From Chrysomallon squamiferum (Eukaryota > Mollusca > Gastropoda > Neomphalida > Peltospiridae): 64,000 nucleotides of DNA. Below the pieces are notes generated by a model. The model worked only from the letters and a program-made list of their open reading frames with translations. It did no database searches and was not told where the DNA came from. Location: positions 4,830,156-4,894,155 of the forward strand of contig CM022677.1 in the NCBI GenBank assembly GCA_012295275.1, written 5' to 3'. Positions 1-12,519 of the stretch are shown one piece after another (the stretch's first letter is position 1; each line of letters begins with the position of its first letter). The position numbers were made by a program, and so were the translations under genes.

Positions 1-639
1 AGTCATGTCGTAAGTATTAAATTTTTATTTTTTTCTTAATTTTTATTTTTTATTTTTCATTATTTTAGTCGTCAGAAAATACAAATATTTGGAAAATTAA
101 TATAAAGCGTTTTAGAATAAGTTGAGTAAAATACAAATTAAAGGGAAGCAATCTGACAGGTGGTGAAAAGGAAGTTATATCTAAGTACTGATGCCCATAA
201 AAGGCTAACTTTCTGATTCTAATTAAGGAAAGAAATTTTAGCTTCATATTTTTAGGCTAGTTTATTGCTAAAACTATCTGACAGAACTGATTTGGTTATA
301 GAACACAAATGTTCACTGACAGATGTAGTGTTGTGCATAAGTTTGATGATGCACACAGCTAACTCCCTAGTTTTATGTCCCCTCCTCTCCCCCACCCCAA
401 CCAAAAAACCCCCAAACTAGGAAATGTGAAAAAGAATCATGTTTTAAATATTTAAAAAATAGATTAAAACTGACAAATAAATCTTTTATTCAAATTAAAT
501 ATAAATTAACTACATTGATTATTTGTAATTTCAGTGTTTGAAATGAACTCTCTTGTAAGAAATGTTTTTTAAAACTTTTTCTTTTTTTCACCTAAAATGA
601 GAGGATTTCTTTTTTCTGTACTAATTAAACCAAAGTGAG
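1..639. other. AT-rich DNA, no gene seen
   Basis: A/T-rich sequence with homopolymer runs. Short open frames here have no recognisable motif, and I see no convincing exon. Confidence 0.5.
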
Positions 640-855
640 TTAATCTCTCTTGTGACTTAGACGTGTTTTAATTAATTTAAGCTTTGCAAATGCAATGATA
701 AGTTGTATGCAGTGTAAACTGTAGAGCAGATATCCTTTCTGATCATCAGCAAAGTCTAGATTGTTTTCAGACAGAAATGTAGTTTCTGCTGCTGTAACAA
801 GTATGACGAGGTCAATAATTTCATGTTTAATTTTGATATCTTTTTGGTTTATGTT
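640..855 (-). CDS. possible coding fragment, unidentified
   Basis: On the minus strand a stop-to-stop frame runs about 71 codons, from just after a TAG at 856-858 to a TAA at 640-642, without an internal stop in AT-rich DNA. The predicted peptide has ordinary composition, including stretches such as ETTFLSENNLDFADDQKGY and SLHCIQLIIAFAKL, which is unlike the low-complexity peptides of neighbouring frames. There is no ATG at its start, so it would be a terminal exon or a transposon remnant. I do not recognise the family. Being open over 216 bp of AT-rich DNA is the main evidence, so this is a weak call. Confidence 0.28.
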   Translation of the reverse strand, partial: NINQKDIKIKHEIIDLVILVTAAETTFLSENNLDFADDQKGYLLYSLHCIQLIIAFAKLKLIKTRLSHKRD

Positions 856-1195
856 CTATTATTTTCATCATCAAGCTGTTTAACACTGGATTCATCAAAT
901 ATCAAAACTTTTTTTGTAAGAATGCTAAAAAAATCTTTAAATACAGGTTTGTGCTTGCAGTTTAAATGAAACAGAATCAGTATATAGCATAATTTAACCT
1001 GATAATACAGTTTTTAAAAGAGAATCACAAATTTTCCAACAGTTTAGTTAGTGAAAGATTTGTTAGTGTCACGTGATCACTTACTGCTGCTTTTTTGTTT
1101 TGTCTTCACAGTTTTCATTTAACACTCTCTCTTGTTTGTTTTGTCTTCATACACACAGTTTTAAAAGTATTTTTATTTTTTATTCTTTTTACAAG

Positions 1196-1306
1196 TGTTC
1201 ACCGAGAAGTTGCTGGTAGAATTCAAGGTCAACGTCAGTGGTCTCGACGTGTGGGTCGCCCAACAGCACAAACATCTGAGAGATACACAAGAGACAAAAA
1301 ACTCAG
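1196..1306 (+). CDS. candidate internal exon of an unknown gene
   Basis: A T-rich tract ends in ACAAG at 1191-1195, then 111 bp of open sequence ends at CTCAG followed by GTCAGT (1307). The exon is a multiple of three and symmetric (it begins with the last base of a codon and ends with two bases of the next). The peptide is basic and hydrophilic, with REVAGRIQGQRQWSRRVGRP and TSERYTRDKKLR. GC content is clearly above its surroundings. I do not recognise the family and cannot see the partner exons. The call rests on composition and splice borders only. Confidence 0.38.
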
Positions 1307-1789
1307 GTCAGTGTGAGACATGTCACTTATTTACTTCTTTTTTAAACACAGGACATGCTAAATGTTAAATATTTTCACTAGTGAAATAATCTGAATGTAT
1401 TTGTTTATCCTGCAATAACACAAAACTAAATAACACAAAATGAAATAACACAAAACAAAATAATTCATAAATAACAACAATTTATTTGTTATTTTCAAAA
1501 TGGTCTTTAATGTCTAAACCAGAAATTAAACACTAAGATGTAAGTTTAAAAGAGTAAAGATGTGTATTGAAGTAAATATAATTCTCTTCCAAAAAGCTCC
1601 ATTTGTGGTCATTGGTCAAACATACAGAAATTAATCTAGTCACATCTTGGCAAAATGTACAGTGATCGCAGGATATATATATACAGATATATATATCTTC
1701 CCATTGGTCTGTTTCCTTAATGAATAATTTTTAAACTATAATTCTAAGTTGCTTTTAATGTCACAGTATCCTCCTCTAAAAAAGTGTCA
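1307..1789. other. intron-like AT-rich DNA
   Basis: Follows the donor of the candidate exon. Contains a short ATATAT tract near 1672-1700. No coding signal seen. Confidence 0.4.
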
Positions 1790-2185
1790 TTCATTGATTA
1801 ATGTGTGTTTGATTCATTAATTAATATATATTTTGTTTATTAATTAATGTATATTTTGTTTATTAATTAATGTATATTTTGTTCATTTATTAATATATAT
1901 TTTGTTTATTAATTAATGTATATTTTGTTTATTAATTAATATATATTTTGTTTATTAATTAATGTATATTTTGTTTATTAATTAATGTATATTTTGTTCA
2001 TTTATTAATGTATATTTGATTCATTGATTAATATATATTTTGTTTATTAATTAATGTATATTTTGTTTATTAATTAATGTATATTTTGTTCATTTATTAA
2101 TGTATATTTGATTCATTGATTAATGTGTATTTGGTTCATTAATTAATATATATTTGGTTCATTTATTAATGTATATTTGGTTCAG
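1790..2185. repeat. 23-bp AT minisatellite
   Basis: About 17 head-to-tail copies of a 23-bp unit of the type TTTATTAATTAATGTATATT plus TTG, with variants (GATTCATT, GTTCATTT). The centre of each unit, TTAATTAA, is a palindrome. The array ends a few bases before the hAT element. Confidence 0.85.
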
Positions 2186-2504
2186 AGAGCTGAGAAGCTG
2201 ATTTATCTAAAAAGTGGTTCCCAACCTTTTTAATGCCCCGCACCCCTAAAATATTTTAATGTATTCTCGCACCCCTTACAATACATGTAATGATTTATTT
2301 AAGAATAAAGTTGAAAGCGACCGAAGAAAGTTTGTATAACTAATTTTTAATAATGTACTCTATGAACAAAAATGAAATATATGGAAACGAAAAAATGCAA
2401 CAAACTGCATGCAGACAACATTAATTTGTCAAAAAATAAAATGTTCATCCATGCATGATTTTTTTAAAAATCTTAAAAATTCGAATTTAAAATCCACATC
2501 AAAT

Positions 2505-4226
<1,722 letters not shown>

Positions 4227-4446
4227 TTAATTGTTAATTTGTTAATTGTAATCTGGAAAAATATAGAGAAAGTTAATTAGAACAAAAATAACAATATAGG
4301 TAAAATACCATTAGTATAATAACTGTTTATTAGAGACACAAAAGAAATGATCACTGCACGAACACAGAATGCGCTGAAAAATTGACAATGAATCAACTGA
4401 GAATGTTAGCACTCTTAACACAAGACAAAAAACTGAAAAACCATCT

Positions 4447-4710
4447 CACACCCCTGGAATGCTGCCTCGCACCCCTGGAATGCTGCCTCACACCACCTGG
4501 AATGCTGTATCGCACCCCTGGAATGCTGCCTCGCACCCCTGGAATGCTGCCTCACACCCCCTGGAATGCTGCCTCGCACCCCTGGAATGCTGCCTCGCAC
4601 CCCTGGAATGCTGCCTCACACCCCTGGAATGCTGCCTCACACCCCTGGAATGCTGCCTCACACCCCCTGGAATGCTGCCTCGCACCCCTGGAATGCTGCC
4701 TCGCACCCCT
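4447..4710. repeat. 21-bp tandem array at the hAT right end
   Basis: About 12 copies of a 21-bp unit beginning TGGAATGCTGCCTCGCACCC, some with one extra base. Units differ mainly at CTCGCACC versus CTCACACC, the change expected from deamination of a CpG on one strand. The same CTCGCACCCC motif appears once near the left end (about 2265-2275), so the array probably grew from the subterminal region of the transposon. Confidence 0.85.
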
Positions 4711-7690
4711 GCTCTAAAGGGACACAAACAAGAGCAGTATCGTCAATGGCGTTAGAAGCATCCTCTACGGCATTAGAAGTAACCGTTCTGTTTTTCATCT
4801 CAGTCTCTTCCACCTGAACGGTTGGTTCAACAAATTCCATTTCGATTTCGGTACCAACTGCAGACAGTTCAGGGGAAGGGTTCCTATTATCCTCCAAATG
4901 CACACATTTATGAAGTTGATCCACATGTCTTTTACACACAAAATCTCCAACTTTCACTCTGTGGGTAACAGGCGCTAGCTGACACAGTACTTTTCCACTC
5001 AACCACTTGTCAGATCCTGTATAGTTCTTCACTTGTACTGAATCTCCAACATTGAACACCCGTGTTTTACTTACTTTTGGAATAGTTATCTTTTTAACAG
5101 AGTTCTCCAAACTTGAACGCAAGATATCCAGTCTCGTTCAAACACGTCTGCCAAGAAACAATTCTGATGGGGTATATTTTGTAGTACAGTGCGGAGTGTT
5201 CCGATACGCAAACAAGAATGATGAAATCTTCTGGTTCATGGTTCGTGACTCAACTGTTTTCATTGCAGTTTTGAAAGTACAAACAGCTCTTTCTGCCTCT
5301 CCATTTGAACTTGGATGATATGGAGCTGTTTTGATGTGTTTCACTCCATTTTTCTTAAGAAATGTTCAAATTCCTCTGCAACAAACTGAGGTCCATTATC
5401 AGAAATCAACTTCTCTGGCATTCCATAACTTGCAAAGAGATTTCTCAACGTCTCTACTGCATGCGTGGCTCTGGTACTGGAAAAGCTTCCATCCATTTAG
5501 AATGTGCATCCACCACAATCATGAACATTTCTTTCATGAATGGTCCAGCAAAATCAACATGTTTACTTTGCCATGTGGGCCAAATCCATGTATTAGCTGT
5601 TCTTTTTGCCATGACTGTTTGTTGTAGTTGGCAACACTTACACTTGCTAACTTTCTTTTCTATGTCAATATCCATATGAGGCCACCACACATGCAATCTA
5701 GCCAAAGATTTCATTTGCACAATTCCAGGATGATTTTCATGAAGATGTTTATCGGGAATAATCACTCGCATTCCTCTGAGAAGACAGTGTTCCTCCACTG
5801 TTAATTCATCTTTCACTCTGAAATAAGGTAACAGCTCAGGTGAAATAGAAGACTCTTTTGGCCTTCCATACATGTTATAATGTATAACCCGAGATAATAC
5901 TTTGTCAACTTCAGTTGCTTTTGCAATATTTCTTGCAGTGGTAGGTAATCCATTGACTTGATTTCTCATTGCTTGCTTGTCTTCATGCCAAAACACACTT
6001 TCAGATATTTCTTCAGTTTGCAAGTCGTAGTAGGGACAGTGCATCAGCATTTCCATTTTTGGTAGTTTTTCTGTACTTAATGTCAAACTGATATCCAGCT
6101 AACTGAATAGCCCAACGCTGTAGTCGAGAGGCTGTCAGAACAGGAATATTCTTTTTAGGTCCAAGAATCATTGTCAGTGGTTTACGATCTGTGAACAAGT
6201 AAATCTTCTAACATACAGGTACTGATGGAACTTGTGTATTCCAGAAATTATTGCCAGTGCTTCTTTCTCAATTTGGGAATACTTGTGTTCTGCTGATGTC
6301 AGAGTTCTAGAAACGTATGCTTGCTATTGGCCTTTCTGATCCTTCATTTCCATATGATATTATAACTCCAAGACCATGCGCAGATGCATCTACTGCCAAC
6401 ATTACTGGTTTCATCGGGTCATAGTGGACAAGAATTTTAGATGATGCTAACAGTTTTCCCACTTTGGAAAATGCTTGCTGACAATCATCACTCCATTTCC
6501 ACTCTGAGTCTTTGGTTAACAACGCTGTTAGCGGTGCCACCACTGTTGATGTGTTGGATACAAACTTGCGATAGTAATTCACAATACCTAACCAAGAATG
6601 CAACTCACTCTTGTTCTTAGGTTCGGGCACTTTCAAAATAGATCCAACTTTTCTTTCAGAAGGTTGAATCCCATTTTTGTTCACAATAAATGCAAAGTAC
6701 TCAACTTCATTTTTCATCAATGCACATTTGGACCTTTTCAGTTGAATTCGATATTTTTCTAGGCGTTTCGAAGTGTTTTTCAAATGTTTCAAGTGTTCGG
6801 TGTCATCCTTTCCAGTGACTATGATGTCATCCAAAATGTAACCTACACCTTTTAGCCCTTGAAGCACTTTGACCATAGTTTGTTGAAAATTAGCAGGCGC
6901 TGCAGCAGCTCCAAATGGCGATAAAGTCCAAGGTGAGTAGTGATTGTGACATAGTTCCTCGACTCTTTATCAAGGAACACTTGCTGGTATCCATGTGACA
7001 AATCCAGTTTGGAGAACTTTTGTCCTCAATTGAGTTTGCTGAAAATGTCTTCTGCAGTGGGCAAAGGGTACTCGGGCACTTCCAACACAGGATTTATGGT
7101 AACCTTGTAATCGCCACAAATGTGAATGGTATTGTCAGGTTTTAAAACAGGTACAATAGGAGAAACCCATTAAGAAAAATCCACCTTTTCTACAATTCCT
7201 TCTGCTTCAAGTCTGTGAAGTTCATCAGAAATCTTTTCCTGAAAAACTTTGGAGTAGCATCCTCTTTCACTTTCAGATGAGCTCTTATGCCATTTTACTG
7301 TTCCCAATTCATATTCTTAATACTGTTCCAGTCCAACTGAATATTTTGGAACCAATTCCATCCAAACAAAGTTGGTTCATTTCCTTTCACCACAATTAAA
7401 GGTAAAAGTTTTTTCTGCTTTCCATATTTAACAGTCACCTCAATTTGCCCCAGGACTGGCACCACTTCATCTGTATAAGTTTTCAACACAATCGATATTG
7501 ATTTCAATGACACTGTTTTCTTCAATTTTTCCTGATAACTCTTATTAGAAATTATCGACACAGAAGCACCTGTATCTACTTCCACTTTGAATGGCACACC
7601 ATTGAGTTACAATGAAATTTGAATTTCTTTCGCTTTTGTAGATTTCACTGTGAAAATTGACTGTTCAAAATCACCGTCATTTCTTTCCAT
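4711..7690 (-). mobile_element. Gypsy-type LTR retrotransposon pol, 5'-truncated and broken
   Basis: Pol domains lie in Gypsy order on the minus strand. Protease has VDTGASVSII near 7580. Reverse transcriptase occupies roughly 7260-6310. RNase H-like and tether sequence follows to about 6090. The integrase zinc finger (H-x4-H...C-x2-C) and first acidic block (HVDFAGPF, VVDAHSKWMEAF) lie at 5460-5780. The second acidic block SDNGPQF is near 5390 and the Glu block PYHPSSNGEAER near 5300. Several frameshifts and stops separate them. The polymerase box reads ILDD where YxDD is expected. Gag is absent and no LTR was recognised. The 3' coding end is interrupted by the hAT insertion at 4711. It is a dead copy, related by its motifs to animal K02A2.6-like Gypsy elements. 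Confidence 0.8.
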
Positions 7691-8040
7691 TGCAACCTCT
7701 TTATGGAATGGAATGGAAAAGAATGAACGTGCTAATCAGAGCAAGCTGTTGTGAAGCTTTCTGACAGGTCAGCGGGCGTGTCCGTCGCAGAAAAGTTTTG
7801 GGTAGGGTAAGAGTTAGAGAGTGGATAGAGAATGGGTTCTCGCCACGATTGCAGGACACAAGGGAGTGTATCGGATCGTAACGAGGCGGTGCTGATGTTT
7901 CGCCCCCTGTGGTCTCCGGCACAGTCTCCCAGTCATCACCGGCTCCGTGTTGTTTGCGTCCTGCTTGTTCTGCTCTTCGCTGCTGCTTATGTTGTTTCTT
8001 TTTGGCTGTTTCCTTCTGGTCCACGTAGTCCAAACCTGCT
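7691..8040. other. GC-richer unclassified repeat-like block
   Basis: About 350 bp clearly richer in G+C than the surroundings, between the truncated Gypsy 5' end and a T homopolymer at 8041-8057. On the minus strand it stays open for some 130 codons with a basic Lys/Gln/Arg-rich start (KETAKKKQHKQQRRAEQ). The plus strand is also largely open. It could be part of an LTR or leader, or a separate insertion. I cannot assign it. Confidence 0.35.
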
Positions 8041-9047
8041 ATTTTTTTTTTTTTTTTTGCCAATGGTCTTTTTATTATTTTAAAAGATATTATAAACACC
8101 TGCAACTAAAACAAATAAGAACATAAATGTAGTTAACTTATTTACATTTTTTTTTTTAATTTAAAAGATGTTATAAATCCTGCAGCTAGGACTAAGAATA
8201 TGGGAAAAAAAAAAAAAATTAAATTAATTAAATTATAAAAAAAAATTAATTTGAAAAAACACAAAAAAACCCCCACCATAACCGGGTTAGTATTGTCTGA
8301 AAGTGGGTACGTATAGTACGTTTATCCTTGTTTTTAATTATTAATTTAATTGGCCATTCAAATTGATTCGTCAATCAGCCGATCCATCCGTCGATCCACT
8401 AGCTGTTCAACCAATCAATCCGCAAGTCAATAGATTTATATAATTGTTGTTTGTTTTCGTGTCAAAAAAAAAAAAGTTTAAAGTTTATGTTTTGTGTTCA
8501 GAATGTATGTTGTTACTGCAGCAAGGACTAAATCTCTGTCTTTCGTGTTCGGTGCCAAGATGTGTTGGAGTGTGAACTCGATTTTTAGTTCCTGCAATGT
8601 GTTGTGTAGTGCTTGTCTTTCCTTGGTGAAATTCTGACAGTGAAACAAGTAGTGTTTCATGGTTTCGGAGAGTCCACAGCCGCAATTGGGTGATGTGGTG
8701 ATGTTATGTTTGTATCGAATTGCATTTAGATTGGTTGAGTAGCCAATTCTGGCTTTGGTGAGATTGTTGTTGTGTAGTTTGTTGGCGAGTGTGATTTTGG
8801 GTGTTTTGGCGAGTGGTTTGATGTTTAAATGCCATTTGTTTTTGGTGTTGTTCCATTTGTTTTGCCACTGTTTGTCATAATGTTTGGCAGCGATGGAGAC
8901 AATTTCGTTTATTCCGTAGTGTATGTTTGTGCAGATGTCTTCGTCTTTAATGCTGAGTGACTCTTTGGCGTAGTGGTCAGCGAGTTTGTTGCCGATGATG
9001 CCGACGTGTGCTGGGAGCCACTTGATGATTAGTTGTTTGTTGTTGTG

Positions 9048-9295
9048 TTGTATGTCCTCGTGTAGATGTTGTATTCTGCTGAGTAGGTCTGGTCTGCTGG
9101 AATGTCCGGATTGTATGGAGATGACAGAACTTAGACTGTCTGAGAAGATGACTGTGTGTTTGTTGTTGTGTTGTATGTCCTCGTGTAGATGTTGTATTCT
9201 GCTGAGTAGGTCTGGTCTGCTGGAATGTCCGGATTGTATGGAGCTGACAGAACTTAGACTGTCCGAGAAGATGACTGTGTGTTTGTTGTTGTTGT
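9048..9295. repeat. 123-bp in-frame duplication inside RNase H
   Basis: Two head-to-tail copies of a 123-bp segment (offset 9051 to 9174) duplicate 41 codons including the catalytic FSDSLSSV motif. The copies differ by very few bases, so the duplication is recent. The RNase H frame stays open through both copies. Confidence 0.9.
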
Positions 9296-11762
9296 GTTTT
9301 ACCCACAGCATGGCTCTGGTGATGGCAACCAGTTCGGCAGTGTATAACGAAAGGTGATTTCTGATGCGGCTGAATTGTATGCATGTGGGTTTGTTTGTGT
9401 GATATTGGGCTATGAAGGCGAATCCTATTTTCCCGTTGTCTGGGTTTTTGGATCCGTTGGTGTAGATGTGCGTGTGTTGTTTGTAGAGGTCGTTTGCTGC
9501 TGCCAAAAAAATGGCTTTTTTGAACGGTGGTATCTCTGTTTTGTCAGTTTCTCTTTTGATCAGGAAAGGTGTGTTTATTGCTGGTTTTGTTTCTTTGTGG
9601 TATGTCGGCAGTGGCATTTCCCCTATTCCTGTTTCCGTTTCGATTGAGCTGGCTTTACTATGGAAATTCGATAGTAGTAGACTGTGATTTAAAGAGTTGT
9701 CCTATCCTTTGGTGGTCGGGGACCAGATCCTTGACCGTGTGGTCTGTGTTGAGTGTGTGTATTCTCAGGTTGTATTTCAGTAGCTGTAGCTTTCTTCTGT
9801 ATTTCAGTGGTTGGATGCTGTATTCTGACAGGAGGCTGTCGGATGGTGTTGTGTTTGGCAGGTGGCCGATCACTCTGAGGGCGCTGGATTGAATTACGTT
9901 TAGTTTTTTAAAAGAGAATTTGGGAGCATTTGAGTAAGCCGTGGCTCCATAGTCGAGCCTGGAGAGAATACACGCTTTGTATATCAAAATTAGCATTGAC
10001 TCGTTTGCTCCCCAACTGGTACCGGAAATTAGCTTTAGAAGATTGGGTGTTTTTTTGCAGCATGCAATTATGTTGTGTATGTGGCATCGGAAGTTGAGTT
10101 GACTGTTGAATGTCACACCTAAAAATTGGAATGTCTTTGTTTGTGTTATGACATTGTTGTCGATGTTTAGTGTGATTTTGCTGTTGTCTGATTTCTTGTT
10201 GAACAGGAGGCATGTCGTTTTGGAAAGAGAAATCTTTATACCCCATTTCAACATCCAGTCGTTTACATTGTTTAAGTCTTTTTGTATTTGTTTCTGTATT
10301 GCTGAGGTCAATCTGCCTGCACACCAAAGTGCAGTCGTCTGCGAAGAGTGCTGTCTTTATTGGTTCAGTTGGTGGATTTTTGGCATTGTCTTGTTTGTCG
10401 AGTGCTGTGACGATGTTGTTGATGTAGATGTTGAAGAGTGTGGGTGAGATCATGGATCCTTGTGGGATGCCGTTTTCGATTGTCGTTTTCTCTGAGGTGT
10501 GACCGTTCACTTTGACTGCTATGGATCTGTTGTTAATAAAGTCTTTGATAAAGTTGAACATGTTGCCTTTGATGTTGTTGTTGATTAATTTGATGAGCAG
10601 TCCTTCCCTCCATACCATGTCGAATGCTTTTTCAATGTCTAGGAATACTGCGAGGACGTGTTTTGATTTTCTAAAAGATTGGTTGATTGATGTTTGCAGG
10701 CAGGTGATCTGGTTGTTTGTGCTGGGTTTCTTCCTGAAGCCACTTTGCTATTTGCTGATTAAATTGTTGTTGTTTAGATGCTTGCTCAGGTGTGTGTTGA
10801 CATTGTTTCCAGTGTTTTGCACATGTGTAACATCAGTGTGATGTTGGGTAGTGTAGCTGTTGGGTAGTGAGTGATCTTTGTGTGGTTTGGGCAAGCTGAA
10901 ACATTCAGCGTGTTTCCAGCTGGTTGGAATCTTGCCTGTGGTCCATACTGTGTTGTAGAGATCGAGTATGACGAGTAGTGTTTCGTCTGGTAGGTTTTGT
11001 AGTATTGTTTAGCTTGTTTTATCTGGCCCTGTGGCTGTCCTTTTCTTGTTTTTGAGTGCATGTTTTAATTCGCTGATGTTGAATAGTTGATTGTATTTAT
11101 GTTTTCTGTGTCTGCGGAGTGTTCGTTGATTGTTAGGTTGTCCAGTGGTTTCTTTGTGAATTTCAGTGGGAAGTTCGAGTTGTTGCTGGACTTGGCGAAG
11201 GTTTGCCTGAGTAGGTCCGCTTTTTGCTTGTCGGTGAATGCGATGTTGTTTTTGCCAAAAGTGTTGATTCCGTGGGTTTTTTTTCCTTGGATGTTTTTTA
11301 CTTTGGCCCATATGTCTTTGACTGATGTTGTGTGGTCGATGTTGTTGCAAAAAAGTTCCCAGTGTTCTTGTTTTCCTGTGAGTATTATGTTGTCTTTTTT
11401 GTATTGTCTTCTGAATTTGTTTCTCTCTTTTACATTTCTTTTCTATGCATTCCACTCACCAGGGAGTGGATATGTTGCCGGTGCATCGTCTGGTTTTTGG
11501 TGTGAATCTGTTTGCAGTGAAGAGTATCGCATTGGTGAGTGATGTGCAGTAGGTGTCGATGTCGTTGCAGTTCTGTGTGGTGATGTTTCTGCATGCTTTG
11601 TAGAAGCCTTCCCAGTCCGCTTTGTTGAAGTTCCATTTGGGTGTGAAGATGGATCTGTCCGAGAAGGTGTTCTTGCTGTTGTAGTTGGTGAGTATCGGGT
11701 GGTGGTCGCTGTTTAGCTCATCGAGCACTTGTCATTCAGAGAGCGCTGCGATGTCCTTACTT

Positions 11763-11980
11763 GTGAATGTTAGATCAATGGCGGTTTGGCTACCAGTGAT
11801 GTCACTGGTGTATGTGAATGTTAGATCAATGGCGGTTTGGCTACCAGTGATGTCACTGGTGTATGTGAATGTTAGATCAATGGCGGTTTGGCTACCAGTG
11901 ATGTCACTGGTGTATGTGAATGTTAGATCAATGGCAGTTTGGACACCAGTGATGTTGCTAGTGTATGTGAATGTTCCGTT
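11763..11980. repeat. 51-bp tandem repeat inside the LINE endonuclease
   Basis: Copies start at 11763, 11814, 11865 and 11916, with a partial fifth at 11967. Each unit is 51 bp (17 codons) and begins GTGAATGTTAGATCAATGGC. On the coding strand it repeats AIDLTFTYTSDITGSQT, so the endonuclease frame is kept while the fold would be lengthened by about 51 residues before the SDH motif. Confidence 0.92.
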
Positions 11981-12519
11981 GTTCAGACAGACCAGCTGGT
12001 TTTGCTCTGGGAAATTTTCGAGGACAATTCCAGGGCTGTCGTCTGTGACCCCCTCATAGGGTGTTGTGACAGTTGAAATCGCACATTATAATGAGCTTGT
12101 TGTTTCTTGTTATCATTTTGTTTAAGTCGTGGGTTTGAATGGTGTGTAGTGCGGGAGTGGGTGGGCTGTATACGTTAATTAGGTCGATGTTTTGATTGTT
12201 GTTGTGTACTGTGATACTTAATAGTTCTATGTTGGTATGGAGTTTGCCTTGGATCAGCTTGGTGTGTGGAATGTCTTGTTTGATGAGTGTCATGATGCCT
12301 TCCTGGGTGCTGTTGAATCTGTTGACATAATGACTTTGGTACCCGGGGACCTTAAAGGTTTTTGTTGTTTTGTTGTTTTTGTTGTAATGTCCTAGCCATG
12401 TTTCTTGTATACATATTACATCTGGTGTGTTTCTAGTGGAGGCCAGGAAGTGTACGAGTTCATCTCCATGGCCTACTGAGTGGAGGCCTTTAGCGTTCCA
12501 TTGAAGAGTGGAGAGGTCT

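Noticed and set aside
7701-8105. 134-residue minus-strand protein treated as retroelement gag
   Set aside because: No zinc knuckle or capsid motif, and it crosses a homopolymer tract; recorded only as an unclassified block.
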